Notes: generated by a model from the letters alone, not told the origin. Numbered from the stretch's first letter, positions 28,977-37,562 are shown. The stretch: DNA of 64,000 bases from Corynebacterium doosanense CAU 212 = DSM 45436 (GCF_000767055.1 NZ_CP006764.1:1116001-1180000); one strand, 5' to 3'. Numbers and translations are program-made.

Positions 28977-29495
28977 CTACTTCTTGATGGCGGAACCCTC
29001 GACCTCGATGGTGATCTGCTCGGAGACGAGCACGCCGCCCGAGTTCAGGGGAGCCTGGAAGTCGACGTGGAAGTCCTTGCGGTTGATCTTAGTGGTGGCC
29101 TCGAAGCCGGTGCGCACGTTGCCGAAGGGGTCTTCCTCGGTGCCGAAGATCTCCACGTCGAGGGTGACGGGCTTGGTGACATCCTTGATGGTCAGGTCGC
29201 CGGTGAGCTTGCCGTTCTCGACGTCGGCGTCGGTGGCGACGAAGGTAATCTCGGGGTACTTGGCGACGTCGAAGAAGTCCTCGCCCTTGGTGTGGCCGTC
29301 GCGGTCGGCGTTGCCCGTGTTGATGGAGTCGGCCTTGATGACGACCTTGATGGAGGAGTTCTTGCCGTCGGCCTGGACGTCTGCGGTCCACTCGTCGAAG
29401 TTGCCGCGCACCTTGGTGACCATGGCGTGGCGGGCGATGAAGCCGATGCGGGTGTGGGTGGGGTCGATCTCGTAGGTGCCCTGGTAGTCAGTCAT
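28977..29495 (-). CDS. YceI-family lipid-binding protein
   Basis: YceI-like lipocalin-fold protein of 172 residues; the family binds polyisoprenoid or similar amphiphiles in its beta-barrel. The characteristic start YEIDPTHTRIGFIARH, the GNFDEW segment and FDVAKYPEITFVAT are all visible. No signal peptide is present, so the product is predicted to be cytoplasmic. AGGAGACTTTC precedes the ATG. It is divergent from a MarR-type gene, with a palindrome overlapping its -35 box. I recall that the C. glutamicum MarR-type redox regulator CosR controls an adjacent YceI gene; the same arrangement is likely here. Confidence 0.93.
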   Translation of the reverse strand: MTDYQGTYEIDPTHTRIGFIARHAMVTKVRGNFDEWTADVQADGKNSSIKVVIKADSINTGNADRDGHTKGEDFFDVAKYPEITFVATDADVENGKLTGDLTIKDVTKPVTLDVEIFGTEEDPFGNVRTGFEATTKINRKDFHVDFQAPLNSGGVLVSEQITIEVEGSAIKK

Positions 29496-29536
29496 GAAAG
29501 TCTCCTGTGAAGTAGATGTCGTCGTTACTGGAACCT

Positions 29537-29574
29537 ACTCTACACGCCTTTGGTGACACGTCAACTTGAAAGTT
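29537..29574 (-). promoter_or_regulatory. yceI promoter with overlapping palindromic operator
   Basis: Leftward promoter: -35 TTGACG (complement of 29559-29564), 16-bp spacer, -10 TAGAGT (complement of 29537-29542, matching TANANT). The inverted repeat AACTT-GA-AAGTT (29563-29574) overlaps the first bases of the -35, so a bound dimer would block polymerase. The likely ligand is the divergent MarR protein. Confidence 0.65.
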
Positions 29575-29651
29575 AAAATAATTATCGACGGGGGTATACC
29601 CGCACTTCGCCGGGGGATGAGCCGTTTGTTTATGTGTCATATTGCTCGGTA

Positions 29652-30155
29652 ATGTCATGGTTTGTGAACGAGGAACCACGCTGGCTGACCGACGACGAAC
29701 AATCCCTGTGGCGGCTCATGCTCGCCGCGCAGCGAAAGCTCGACCGAGTCATCGACGAAACCCTCCAGCGGGGCAGTGAACTGTCCATGTCGGAATTCTC
29801 CGTCCTCGTCAGCCTGTCGGAGGCGGAGGACGGGAGCCTGCGGCTGCGCGACCTGTGCAACGGGCTCGACTGGGACCGTTCCCGTACCTCCCACCAGATC
29901 ACCCGGATGGAACGCCGCGGGCTGGTGGTGAAAAACCGTAGCGAGGGCGACGCCCGCGGGGTCATGGTGGGCATCACCGAGGACGGCATGCGACGCCTGC
30001 AGCTCGCCGCCCCGGAACACGTGGAATCCGTGCGCCGGGTGGCGTTCGACCACATGACGGGGGAGCAGGAGTCGGCGCTGCGGACCTACCTCGAAGGAGT
30101 CCTCGCGGCCGACAACGTGCCGGGTGCCCATGGGCGATCCAGCGGGTGCAGCTGA
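29652..30155 (+). CDS. MarR-family transcriptional regulator
   Basis: Winged-helix repressor of 167 residues. The N-terminal dimer helix, ELSMSEFSVLVSLSEAEDGSLRLRDLC, the recognition region DWDRSRTSHQITRMERRGLV and the wing KNRSEGDARGVMVGIT are standard MarR features. Cysteines are at about C69, beside the DNA-binding helix, and near the C-terminus, so a thiol switch is conceivable. ATG 29652 was chosen; GTG 29634 and GTG 29664 are in-frame alternatives and none has a clear Shine-Dalgarno. It is divergent from yceI and probably binds the palindrome at 29563-29574. Likely the CosR counterpart of C. glutamicum, from memory. Confidence 0.9.
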   Translation: MSWFVNEEPRWLTDDEQSLWRLMLAAQRKLDRVIDETLQRGSELSMSEFSVLVSLSEAEDGSLRLRDLCNGLDWDRSRTSHQITRMERRGLVVKNRSEGDARGVMVGITEDGMRRLQLAAPEHVESVRRVAFDHMTGEQESALRTYLEGVLAADNVPGAHGRSSGCS

Positions 30156-30177
30156 CCTGGTCTCAGGGTAAAGATCA

Positions 30178-30217
30178 GGGCGTCCCCGGATGTGCGGGGA
30201 CGCCCGTTCGGCTTTTA
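30178..30217 (+). terminator. Intrinsic terminator of the MarR gene
   Basis: GGGCGTCCCCG (30178-30188) and CGGGGACGCCC (30195-30205) form a perfect 11-bp stem with a GATGTG loop, followed by GTTCGGCTTTTATT. Confidence 0.9.
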
Positions 30218-30262
30218 TTGAGCGTGTAAGCAACACCAACCGAGAAGGAAGCCGAGAAGACA

Positions 30263-30475
30263 ATGACCTACCACAACCCCTCCACTGAGCCCGCCCTCGA
30301 ACGCCGCCTGCACCGCTCCGAGACCGACACGTGGGTCGCCGGCGTCCTCGGCGGCGTGGGTGAGACCTACAACATCAACTCGACCCTCCTGCGTGTGCTA
30401 TTCGTGGCCTCCATGCTGCTCCCCGGTCCGCAGATCCTGCTCTACCTGGCCGCCTGGGTGATCATGCCGCGGTAG
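30263..30475 (+). CDS. PspC-domain membrane protein
   Basis: Small protein of 70 residues carrying a single PspC domain. RRLHRSETDTWVAGVLGGVG is the typical start, followed by a membrane helix FVASMLLPGPQILLYLAAWVIMP (about 47-69). PspC proteins act in envelope-stress responses in enterobacteria; in actinobacteria the function of the stand-alone domain is not settled. GAGAAGGAAG precedes the ATG at a short distance. It has its own space after the MarR terminator and is followed 12 bp later by another membrane-protein gene, probably in the same transcript. Confidence 0.9.
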   Translation: MTYHNPSTEPALERRLHRSETDTWVAGVLGGVGETYNINSTLLRVLFVASMLLPGPQILLYLAAWVIMPR

Positions 30476-30487
30476 GGGCTGACTGAC

Positions 30488-30913
30488 ATGCGCACGGGAT
30501 ATCTCGTCGCGGCCGCCGCTGGAGTGATCCACTGTGGCTTCAGCGTCTATTGGGGGCTCGGGGGCACGTGGCTGCTGAACACGGTCGGGTCCGTCGCCGA
30601 CGCCTTTGACGGGGCGCTGCTCCTCATCCTCCTGGTGGGGCTGGCGAAGCTGGCGTTTGCGCTGGTGCCGCTCGTTGCGGACACGCGGGCCGCCCGGTGG
30701 ATCTACCGGGCGGGCGCGGTCGTGCTGGTGGTCTGGGGTGCCGCGTCCATGGTCGGTGCCGCGATCAGGCTGCCGGGCAGCCCAATCGACCCCACCGCGC
30801 TCTGGGGCCACCTGCTGTGGTGGGATCCGCTGTTTGTGGTCTGGGGGATTGCGCTGTTCGCCGGGACGATGGCCCCGTCGGATCGGGGTGCGCGGCAGGC
30901 GCCGGGACGCTGA
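30488..30913 (+). CDS. DUF3995-like membrane protein
   Basis: Protein of 141 residues with four hydrophobic helices: 5-25, 42-66, 73-95 and 110-130. The opening pattern, a helix containing AAAGVIHCGFSVYWGLGG followed by W(L/A)LN, fits the DUF3995 family of unknown function. There is no catalytic motif. It lies 12 bp after the pspC-like gene, so co-transcription and a shared envelope role are plausible. The C-terminus (SDRGARQAPGR) is short and positively charged. Confidence 0.8.
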   Translation: MRTGYLVAAAAGVIHCGFSVYWGLGGTWLLNTVGSVADAFDGALLLILLVGLAKLAFALVPLVADTRAARWIYRAGAVVLVVWGAASMVGAAIRLPGSPIDPTALWGHLLWWDPLFVVWGIALFAGTMAPSDRGARQAPGR

Positions 30914-30990
30914 TGCGTCGTCGACGTCGGTACCAGGGGCGGTAGCTTTCTCGCCGTAATAGAAGAAAAGTGGCTGGTCCACGGCACACG

Positions 30991-31037
30991 AAAATGCCCT
31001 GCGGTGATCGTCGAGAAGCGATCATCACAGGGCATTT
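30991..31037 (-). terminator. Terminator downstream of tRNA-Arg
   Basis: AAATGCCCTG (30992-31001) pairs with CAGGGCATTT (31028-31037), and an inner TGATCG/CGATCA helix extends the stem. Read leftward it ends in TTTT. It contains a 16-base string also found beside the yceI terminator. Confidence 0.85.
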
Positions 31038-31043
31038 ATTCTG

Positions 31044-31117
31044 TGTCCCCGACTGGATTCGAACCAGCGACCCCTGGTACCGGAAACCAGTGCTCTAATC
31101 CTCTGAGCTACGGAGAC
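31044..31117 (-). tRNA. tRNA-Arg (anticodon CCG)
   Basis: A complete cloverleaf is visible on the minus strand. The acceptor arms are GTCTCCG and CGGGGAC, the D-arm is GCTC...GAGC, the anticodon stem CTGGT/ACCAG holds loop TTCCGGT, and the T-arm contains GGTTCGAATCC. Anticodon CCG reads CGG, so the amino acid is arginine. The 3' CCA is not encoded. A 7-bp hairpin (31124-31141) lies just upstream of the 5' end. Confidence 0.96.
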
Positions 31118-31185
31118 GAGAGCTGAAACCGTGCGGTTTCAACGCCCAAAATCCTAACACCGTCCGCCCGTGAGCCACTAATTGG

Positions 31186-32754
31186 TCAGATGCCCGGGGC
31201 TTCCGTTGCCGGGGAGACGCCTGTGCGCAGGTACTCCACCACGATGTCGTCAACCGCGGAGTTGCCCAGGGCGACGTGGCCGTGACCGGGGCCATGGACG
31301 GTGACGAGCTGGGTGTTCATCCGCTGGTGCAGTTCGCCGGAGTACTGGTAGGGGGTCTGCGGGTCCCCGGTGCCCTGGATCTGGAGGGGGCGGGTGGCGA
31401 GCGAGGAGCCGTCGAGAAGCTCCGGGCCGCGGTTGGGCTGCAGGCCCGAGCAACCGGCGCCGGAGGTGTACAGCGCGTTGGGCACGGTGAACGGGTCACC
31501 GGTGACAAATGCGGACCAGGCGTAGACGGGCAGGTCGGCGGGGTTGGCCGCGACGGTGTTCTCGTTGCACATGATGGAGTTCTGCATGAGAACGGCCGTG
31601 GCCTGCGCGTCGGCCATCTCCGCCTGTTCCTGCTCGCTCAGCTCCGGGGACCCGGGTGCGTCCGCTCCGCCGATCATCTTGGCCAGGGTGTCCCAGGCCG
31701 TCGGGCGGGGCAACAGCGCCCGGGTCATGCCGAGGGTGGGGGAGGTGGCCTGAACTGCGCCGGGATTCTGCGCGCGGGAGACGATGCCGTCGAGTTCGAC
31801 GCGGGTCTTGCCGGTGGCCGTGAGCAGGTGTGCCCCCGACTGCCCGGCCCACTCGAGCCCCGGGGGAATATCGCCGATCTGGGCCGGGGGCGGGACGACG
31901 GTGGGATTGGTGCCCGATTCCTCGACCACCCTGCGCGACCAGGACTGATACACGGCCAGGGGAGTGTCGCCCAGGCCGTAGGTGTCATTGCGCTCGGCGG
32001 TCCACGCGAGGAAATTGTGCAGCGCCTGCTCGTAGCCGGCCTGCTGGGACTCCATGATCCCGGCCCACGCGAGGGAGGGTGACATCGCGGAGTCCAGCAC
32101 GACGCGGTCGGTGTGCTGCGGGTAGCGGGAGGCGTAGAGGGAGCCGAGGAAGGTGCCGTAGCTCAGGCCCATGATGGAGATCTGCTCCAGGCCGAGGGAG
32201 CGGCGCACCATCTCCCAGTCCTCCGCGGTGTTGGAGGTGGTCAGCGACGCGGCGTAACCGGGCATGTCGGCGTCGCAGCTCTCCCGGAGGACCGCGCCCG
32301 AGCTGAGCTGACCACGGACCGGGTCGGCGTTCTCCGTCGACGGGCACTGCAGGGGAGTTGAGCCGGGCAGGCCACGGGGCTGAACGGCGACGCGGTCCCA
32401 CTCCGAGGTGAGGGCGTCCGGCCAGGAAAAGACCTGGTCGTTGCCGAAGTACCCGTAGGCGTCACCGCCCGGGCCACCCGGATTGCCCAAGATCGTTCCG
32501 CGTGACTGCCCGGCGGCGGGGATCCGCACGAAACCCACCGAGACGGTTGGCCCGGTGGGATCCGCGTACTCCATGGGGACGTCGATGCGCCCGCACTCGG
32601 CAGCGGGCACGGTGACCTGCGCGGGACACTGCTCCCAGGAGATCGCCGGGGCGCCAGGGTCGGACTGCGCGGTGGCGCTCGGGGCAGGGCCGAGTAGCCC
32701 GGCGCCGAGGATCAGTACTGCCAGCGTGGCGGTGGTGGGACGAAAGGCGCTCAC
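31186..32754 (-). CDS. Secreted alpha/beta hydrolase (SCO7095/TAP-type peptidase-like)
   Basis: Exported serine hydrolase of 522 residues. A Sec signal peptide ends near ATA-Q (29/30). The fold shows an oxyanion region ILGNPGGPGGDAYG (88-101), nucleophile GLSYGT with Ser198, and a C-terminal TAP-like segment ending with the candidate catalytic His in TVHGPGHGHVALG. It resembles mycobacterial and streptomycete tripeptidyl-aminopeptidase-like hydrolases; substrate, peptide or ester, is unknown. AAGAGGAG precedes the GTG start at 32754. It lies downstream of lutC on the same strand but is separated by 67 bp containing a weak hairpin. Confidence 0.92.
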   Translation of the reverse strand: MSAFRPTTATLAVLILGAGLLGPAPSATAQSDPGAPAISWEQCPAQVTVPAAECGRIDVPMEYADPTGPTVSVGFVRIPAAGQSRGTILGNPGGPGGDAYGYFGNDQVFSWPDALTSEWDRVAVQPRGLPGSTPLQCPSTENADPVRGQLSSGAVLRESCDADMPGYAASLTTSNTAEDWEMVRRSLGLEQISIMGLSYGTFLGSLYASRYPQHTDRVVLDSAMSPSLAWAGIMESQQAGYEQALHNFLAWTAERNDTYGLGDTPLAVYQSWSRRVVEESGTNPTVVPPPAQIGDIPPGLEWAGQSGAHLLTATGKTRVELDGIVSRAQNPGAVQATSPTLGMTRALLPRPTAWDTLAKMIGGADAPGSPELSEQEQAEMADAQATAVLMQNSIMCNENTVAANPADLPVYAWSAFVTGDPFTVPNALYTSGAGCSGLQPNRGPELLDGSSLATRPLQIQGTGDPQTPYQYSGELHQRMNTQLVTVHGPGHGHVALGNSAVDDIVVEYLRTGVSPATEAPGI

Positions 32755-32821
32755 GGATCACTCCTCTTGTTTTCGACGACTTACCCCTCAGGGTAGAACA
32801 GCCGGGAGTGTCCGGCAGCGC

Positions 32822-33454
32822 CTACTTCCGGACGACGATGACGATGAGGTCGCGGGGACCGTGCACACCCTCGACGCGGTTGAGCTCGATGTCCGAAGTG
32901 GCCGAGGGGCCGGAGATCATCGTCGACGGGTGGTCGGGGTTGATGCGCGCCATCATCTCCGGGATGCGGTGGACGATGCTGTCCTCGTGGACCAGGCAGA
33001 TGTGGCGGTCGGGCACAAGGGTCAGCGCGCGGCGCCCACTCAGCGCGCCGGCCTCGAGGGTGATCGTGCCGGTCAGGGCGCAGGAGACGTGGGAATCGGT
33101 GACCACGGCGTCGACGTCGCTGAGGAGGCGGGGGTCGGAGTCGGCGGAATCGGGCTGGCAGTGGGCGTCGGTGTGGGTAAACAGCGAGGCGTCCAGCCCG
33201 GGCGCGTACGTGACGGTGTGGCATTCGCGATCGCGGAGCACGGAGGCGAGCAACTCGGGCAGGTCGGCGACCGCGCACTCGTGCACCTCGGCCCGGTAGT
33301 CCACGACGTTCTCCACGAAGAGAGCGATCCGCTCATCGCCCTCGATCCCGCCGGTGCGGTCGTACTCGCGCGGCACCTCGACACGGTCGGGGGTGTGGGA
33401 GAGCTTCTGGGCATTGCGGATACGCGCGAGGATCTCGTCTTTGGCGGAGCGCAT
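32822..33454 (-). CDS. lutC: L-lactate utilisation protein LutC
   Basis: LUD-domain protein of 210 residues, third component of the LutABC L-lactate oxidation system. Family features are the N-terminal helix (MRSAKDEILARIRNAQ) and the C-terminal Gly-rich region with LTLVPDRHICLVHEDSIV and STMISGPSATSDIE. LutC has no known cofactor motif of its own. Its ATG overlaps the lutB TGA (TGATG), showing operon coupling. The complex is cytoplasmic and feeds pyruvate to metabolism. Confidence 0.94.
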   Translation of the reverse strand: MRSAKDEILARIRNAQKLSHTPDRVEVPREYDRTGGIEGDERIALFVENVVDYRAEVHECAVADLPELLASVLRDRECHTVTYAPGLDASLFTHTDAHCQPDSADSDPRLLSDVDAVVTDSHVSCALTGTITLEAGALSGRRALTLVPDRHICLVHEDSIVHRIPEMMARINPDHPSTMISGPSATSDIELNRVEGVHGPRDLIVIVVRK

Positions 33455-34992
33455 CAGTTGTTCTCCTTCGGGGTGGAGGGGATCCCGGTCTCGCGGGCAT
33501 GGGCCAGCAGGTCCCGGGCCTCGTCGGTGTCGAACCACTGGCGGAAGGACTTCTTCGGGGGGACCGCGACGTCGCGGGTCTTGGTCCAGCCCGAGAGCGG
33601 GGGCGGGGTGGCGTCGATGACACCGTTGAATCCACCGAGGATGCGGCCGAAGGCGACCAGGTGCATGACCCGGTTCCACTGCTTCGGGTGTGACATGACG
33701 GCGCCGACGACGTCGAACATGGCCTTCTCCGGCTGGGGGGAGAACTGCTCGATCTTCGCGCGTCGCAGGTCCAGCAGCGCGTCGGTGATGGGGATCTTGA
33801 CCGGGCAGACGTCGTCGCAACGCCCGCACAGCGAGGACGCGAAGGGCAGCGATGCGGTGAGGTCGTCCGCGCCGTGCATGCCCGCGAGCTGCGGGGTGAG
33901 GATCGCGCCGATCGGGCCCGGGTAGACGGAGCCGTAGGCGTGGCCGCCCGCGCGCTCGTAGACCGGGCAGACGTTGAGGCACGCGGAGCAGCGGATGCAC
34001 TTGAGTGCCTCGCGCCCGACCTCGCTGGACAGGGCGGCCGTGCGGCCGTTGTCCAGCAGGATCAGGTGGAAGTTCTGCGGCCCGTCGTCCTCGGTGACCC
34101 CGGCGAAGAGAGAGGTGTAGGGGTTCATCCGCTCGCCCGTCGACGAGCGCGGCAGCAGCTGGAGGAACACCTCGAGATCGTCGAAGGTGGGCACGAGCTT
34201 CTCGATGCCCATGACGGTAATGAGCGTCTCCGGCAGCGTGAGGCACATGCGGCCGTTGCCCTCGGACTCCACGATGGAGATGGTGCCGGTGTCCGCGACG
34301 CCGAAGTTCGCGCCCGAGATGGCCACCTTGGCGGTCATGAACTTGTGGCGCAGGTACTTGCGCGCGGCCTCCGCCAGATCCGCCGGATCCGAGGTCAGCG
34401 AGTCGTCCGTGTCCGGCATGTGGCTGCGGAAGATGTCCCGGATCTCCGCGCGGTTGCGGTGGATGGCGGGAACGACGATGTGGGAGGGGAAGTCGTCGCC
34501 GAGCTGCACGATGACCTCCGCCAGGTCGGTCTCCGAGGCATGGATGCCCGCCTCGGCGAGCTGCTCGTTGAGGGCGATCTCCTGGGTGGCCATCGACTTG
34601 ATCTTCACCACCTCGGTCTCTCCGGTCTCACGAACGAGCTCGGTGACGATCCGGCCGGCCTCCTCGGCGTCGCGGGCCCAGTGCACGTGCCCGCCGCGCG
34701 CGGTGACCGCCTGCTCGAACTGCTCCAGCAGCTCGGGCATGCGGGCGGCGACGTCCTGTTTGGCGGCGGAGCCGGCGTCGCGAAGCTGCTGCCAGTCCTC
34801 CATCTCCGCGACCACCCCGTCCCGCTTGGCGCGGATGGTGGTGGTGGCGTGGGTGAGGTTGCGCCGCTGGGTGGCGTTGTTCAGACCCGACTTCGCGGCC
34901 GTGGTGAACGACTGGGTGCCGTGGCGCAGGTTGCCGGGGTGCTCGGGGGCGAAGGGCGGGCGTTTGGGCAGACCCAGGTTGACGGGGCTCAC
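33454..34992 (-). CDS. lutB: L-lactate utilisation Fe-S protein LutB
   Basis: Iron-sulfur subunit of 512 residues. The first ~300 residues form a LUD domain (HKFMTAKVAISGANFGVADT is typical). Two ferredoxin-like clusters follow, CIRCSACLNVCPVY and CGRCDDVCPVKIP, each able to bind [4Fe-4S]. It passes electrons from lactate oxidation. GTG 34992 was chosen because it overlaps the lutA stop (GTGA) and starts the conserved region; longer open reading into lutA is out of frame with it. The final TGA overlaps the lutC ATG. Confidence 0.95.
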   Translation of the reverse strand: MSPVNLGLPKRPPFAPEHPGNLRHGTQSFTTAAKSGLNNATQRRNLTHATTTIRAKRDGVVAEMEDWQQLRDAGSAAKQDVAARMPELLEQFEQAVTARGGHVHWARDAEEAGRIVTELVRETGETEVVKIKSMATQEIALNEQLAEAGIHASETDLAEVIVQLGDDFPSHIVVPAIHRNRAEIRDIFRSHMPDTDDSLTSDPADLAEAARKYLRHKFMTAKVAISGANFGVADTGTISIVESEGNGRMCLTLPETLITVMGIEKLVPTFDDLEVFLQLLPRSSTGERMNPYTSLFAGVTEDDGPQNFHLILLDNGRTAALSSEVGREALKCIRCSACLNVCPVYERAGGHAYGSVYPGPIGAILTPQLAGMHGADDLTASLPFASSLCGRCDDVCPVKIPITDALLDLRRAKIEQFSPQPEKAMFDVVGAVMSHPKQWNRVMHLVAFGRILGGFNGVIDATPPPLSGWTKTRDVAVPPKKSFRQWFDTDEARDLLAHARETGIPSTPKENN

Positions 34993-35774
34993 AGCATGAC
35001 CTCCTTGGAGTAGGCGGCGGAATTGGGCGACCAGGGATGGTCCTTGGTGGAGGCGAGGATCTCCGCCAGATGTACGGCGCGGACGCCGGCGCGCTGGCGG
35101 GACAGGGCTCCGGAGATGTTCATCAGACAGGAGGAGTCGCCGCCGGTGACGTATTCCACCTGCGTATCGACGATGTTGCGGGCCTTGTCGGCGGCCATGG
35201 CCGAGGAGGTGTCCGCGTTCTTGATGGCGAAGGTGCCGCCGAACCCGCAGCACTCCTCCTTCTTGGGAATCTCCCGCAGTTCGATGCCCTCGACCTCGCG
35301 TAGCAGGGACAGCGGCCGGTCGCCGAGCTTGAGCATGCGCAGGCCGTGGCAGGACGGGTGGTAGGCGACCCGGTGGGGAAAGAAGGCGCCCAGGCGGGTG
35401 ACGCCTTCGACGTCGATGAGGAACTCGGAGAGTTCGTAGGTCTTCGCGGCGGTGCGGCGGGTGCCGTCCACCAGCGCCTTGTTGCCGTAGCGCTCGGCCA
35501 CGTGCTCCTGGTGCCTGCGCACGGTGGTCACGCAGGAGCCGGAGGGGGCGACGACGGCGTCGATGGAGTCGTCCGAGAACGCGTCGACGAAGGTGCGGAT
35601 GATGTCCGAACCCTGCTTCTGATAGCCGGAGTTGATGTGCATCTGGCCGCAGCAGGACTGCCCCTCGGGGAAGACCACCTCGTGGCCGAGGCGGGACAGG
35701 ATGAGCGCCGTGGCCTTGGAGGCGTCGGGGAACAGTGCGTCACCGATACAAGTAGGGAAGAGTGCGAGTCGCAT
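34989..35774 (-). CDS. lutA: L-lactate utilisation protein LutA
   Basis: Cysteine-rich CCG-domain protein of 261 residues, first gene of lutABC. Two CCG motifs are present: SCCGQMHINSGY (about residues 41-52) and ECCGFGGTF (about 174-182). These bind iron-sulfur or resemble the heterodisulfide-reductase/GlpC cysteine boxes. ATG 35774 is preceded by TAGGGT, a weak Shine-Dalgarno. It is divergent from argS across 135 bp containing a palindromic element. The system replaces or supplements a flavin lactate dehydrogenase for growth on L-lactate. Confidence 0.95.
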   Translation of the reverse strand: MRLALFPTCIGDALFPDASKATALILSRLGHEVVFPEGQSCCGQMHINSGYQKQGSDIIRTFVDAFSDDSIDAVVAPSGSCVTTVRRHQEHVAERYGNKALVDGTRRTAAKTYELSEFLIDVEGVTRLGAFFPHRVAYHPSCHGLRMLKLGDRPLSLLREVEGIELREIPKKEECCGFGGTFAIKNADTSSAMAADKARNIVDTQVEYVTGGDSSCLMNISGALSRQRAGVRAVHLAEILASTKDHPWSPNSAAYSKEVML

Positions 35775-35820
35775 ACTGCGACCCTACTGCTGTTTTTGCC
35801 CCTTAGCCAGCGGGTATTAG

Positions 35821-35837
35821 CGCACATTAATGTTGCG
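35821..35837. promoter_or_regulatory. Candidate lut operator, near-palindrome shared with the nar region
   Basis: CGCACATTAATGTTGCG lies 47-63 bp before lutA, upstream of a possible -10 (TAATAC on the minus strand). Its ACAT-N2-ATGTTGCG core recurs at 53026-53039 between narK and mog. It could bind a lactate- or respiration-responsive regulator. Confidence 0.45.
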
Positions 35838-35891
35838 TAATGGGGGTTCGTGGCCGCGGTCGCCCCACCCGCGGGCAGGATCGGCGGCGGC

Positions 35892-35897
35892 GGCTAA
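35892..35897 (+). promoter_or_regulatory. Possible -10 box of argS
   Basis: TAAACT fits the corynebacterial TANANT -10. It ends 12 bp before the argS ATG, so transcription would begin about 5-7 bases before the start codon, giving a nearly leaderless mRNA. GGAG at 35901-35904 lies in the same gap. No clear -35 is visible. Confidence 0.4.
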
Positions 35898-35909
35898 ACT
35901 CCCGGAGCT

Positions 35910-37562
35910 ATGACCCCCAGTGACCTAGCCTTCCTCATCCGAGAGTCCGCGCACGCCGTCCTCGACGCGCATGATCTCGACGTCAGCGTCCTACCCGAGA
36001 CCGCCACCGTCGAACGCCCGCGCAACCCGGAACACGGCGACTACGCCACCAACATCGCCATGCAGGTGGCCAAGAAGGCCGGCGTCAACCCCCGCGAGCT
36101 GGCCACCTGGCTGGTAGACACCCTCGCCGCCGACGACGCCATCGATGAGGCCTCGGTGGCCGGACCCGGATTCATCAACATCCGCCTCGCCGCCGCCGCC
36201 CAGGGCGAGATCGTGGCCAAGATTCTCGCCGCAGGCGACGACTTCGGCGGCTCCGACCTCTACGCCGGGCAGAAGGTGAACCTCGAGTTCGTCTCCGCCA
36301 ACCCCACCGGGCCCATCCACCTCGGCGGAACCCGCTGGGCCGCCGTCGGCGACTCCCTCGGCCGGGTCCTCGAGGCCAACGGCGCCGAGGTCACCCGCGA
36401 GTACTACTTCAACGACCACGGCGGGCAGATCGACCGCTTCGCCCGCTCCCTCGTCGCGGCCGCCAAGGGCGAGCCCACCCCCGAGGACGGATACGGCGGG
36501 GAGTACATCGGCCAGATCGCCGCCCGCGTCATGGAGCAGCAGCCGGGAGTGCTCGACCTCTCTCCCGAGGAGACCCAGGAGACCTTCCGCGCCGAGGGCG
36601 TGGAGATGATGTTCGAGCACATCCGCACCTCCCTGCACGAGTTCGGAGTGGACTTCGACGTCTACTTCCACGAGAACTCGCTGTTCGAGTCCGGAGCGGT
36701 GGAACGGGCCGTCGAAAAGCTGAAGAACGACGGCGCGCTCTACGAATCCAAGGGCGCGTGGTGGCTGCGCTCCACCGACTACGGCGACGACAAGGACCGG
36801 GTGGTGATCAAGTCCGACGGCGACGCCGCCTACATCGCCGGCGACATCGCCTACGTGGCGGACAAGTTCGACCGCGGCCACTCCCTGGCTATCTACATGC
36901 TCGGCGCCGACCACCACGGCTACATTGCCCGCCTCAAGGCCGCCGCCGCGGCGCTGGGCTACGACGCCGACCAGGTCGAGGTCCTCATCGGACAGATGGT
37001 CAACCTGCTGCGCGAAGGCAAGTCCGTGCGCATGTCCAAGCGCGCCGGCACCGTGATCACCCTCGACGACCTGGTCGAGGCGATCGGCATCGACGGTGCG
37101 CGGTATTCCCTGGTGCGCTCGTCCGTGGACTCCTCCCTGGACATCGACCTGGCGCTGTGGGAGTCGCAGAGTTCCGACAACCCCGTTTACTACGTGCAGT
37201 ACGGCCACGCCCGGCTGTGCTCCATCGACCGCAAGGCCCGCGAGGCCGGGGTCACGGCGGACGACGCCGACCTCTCGCTGCTCACCCACGAGCGCGAGGG
37301 TGACCTCATCCGCACCCTCGGGGAATTCCCCTCCGTGGTGCGCACCGCCGCCGAGCTGCGCGAACCGCACCGCGTGGCCCGCTACGCCGAGGAGCTCGCC
37401 GGCGTGTTCCACCGCTTCTACGATTCCTGCCAGATCCTGCCCAAGGCGGGGGAGCAGGCCGAGCCCATCCACGCCAGCCGCCTCGCGCTCGCCGGCGCGT
37501 CGCGTCAGGTCCTGGCCAACGCGCTGCGCCTCGTCGGCGTCAGCGCGCCCGAGAGGATGTAG
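35910..37562 (+). CDS. argS: Arginyl-tRNA synthetase
   Basis: Class I aminoacyl-tRNA synthetase of 550 residues charging tRNA-Arg. Motifs: an N-terminal Add1-like domain, [14 protein letters not shown] (the HIGH equivalent, HLGG, about residues 130-143), and [10 protein letters not shown] (the KMSKS equivalent, ~374). The DALR anticodon-binding domain is at the C-terminus, including [19 protein letters not shown]. It opens a rightward housekeeping series; lysA starts directly after its stop. The tRNA-Arg(CCG) 5 kb upstream is one of its substrates. Confidence 0.97.
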   Translation: MTPSDLAFLIRESAHAVLDAHDLDVSVLPETATVERPRNPEHGDYATNIAMQVAKKAGVNPRELATWLVDTLAADDAIDEASVAGPGFINIRLAAAAQGEIVAKILAAGDDFGGSDLYAGQKVNLEFVSANPTGPIHLGGTRWAAVGDSLGRVLEANGAEVTREYYFNDHGGQIDRFARSLVAAAKGEPTPEDGYGGEYIGQIAARVMEQQPGVLDLSPEETQETFRAEGVEMMFEHIRTSLHEFGVDFDVYFHENSLFESGAVERAVEKLKNDGALYESKGAWWLRSTDYGDDKDRVVIKSDGDAAYIAGDIAYVADKFDRGHSLAIYMLGADHHGYIARLKAAAAALGYDADQVEVLIGQMVNLLREGKSVRMSKRAGTVITLDDLVEAIGIDGARYSLVRSSVDSSLDIDLALWESQSSDNPVYYVQYGHARLCSIDRKAREAGVTADDADLSLLTHEREGDLIRTLGEFPSVVRTAAELREPHRVARYAEELAGVFHRFYDSCQILPKAGEQAEPIHASRLALAGASRQVLANALRLVGVSAPERM

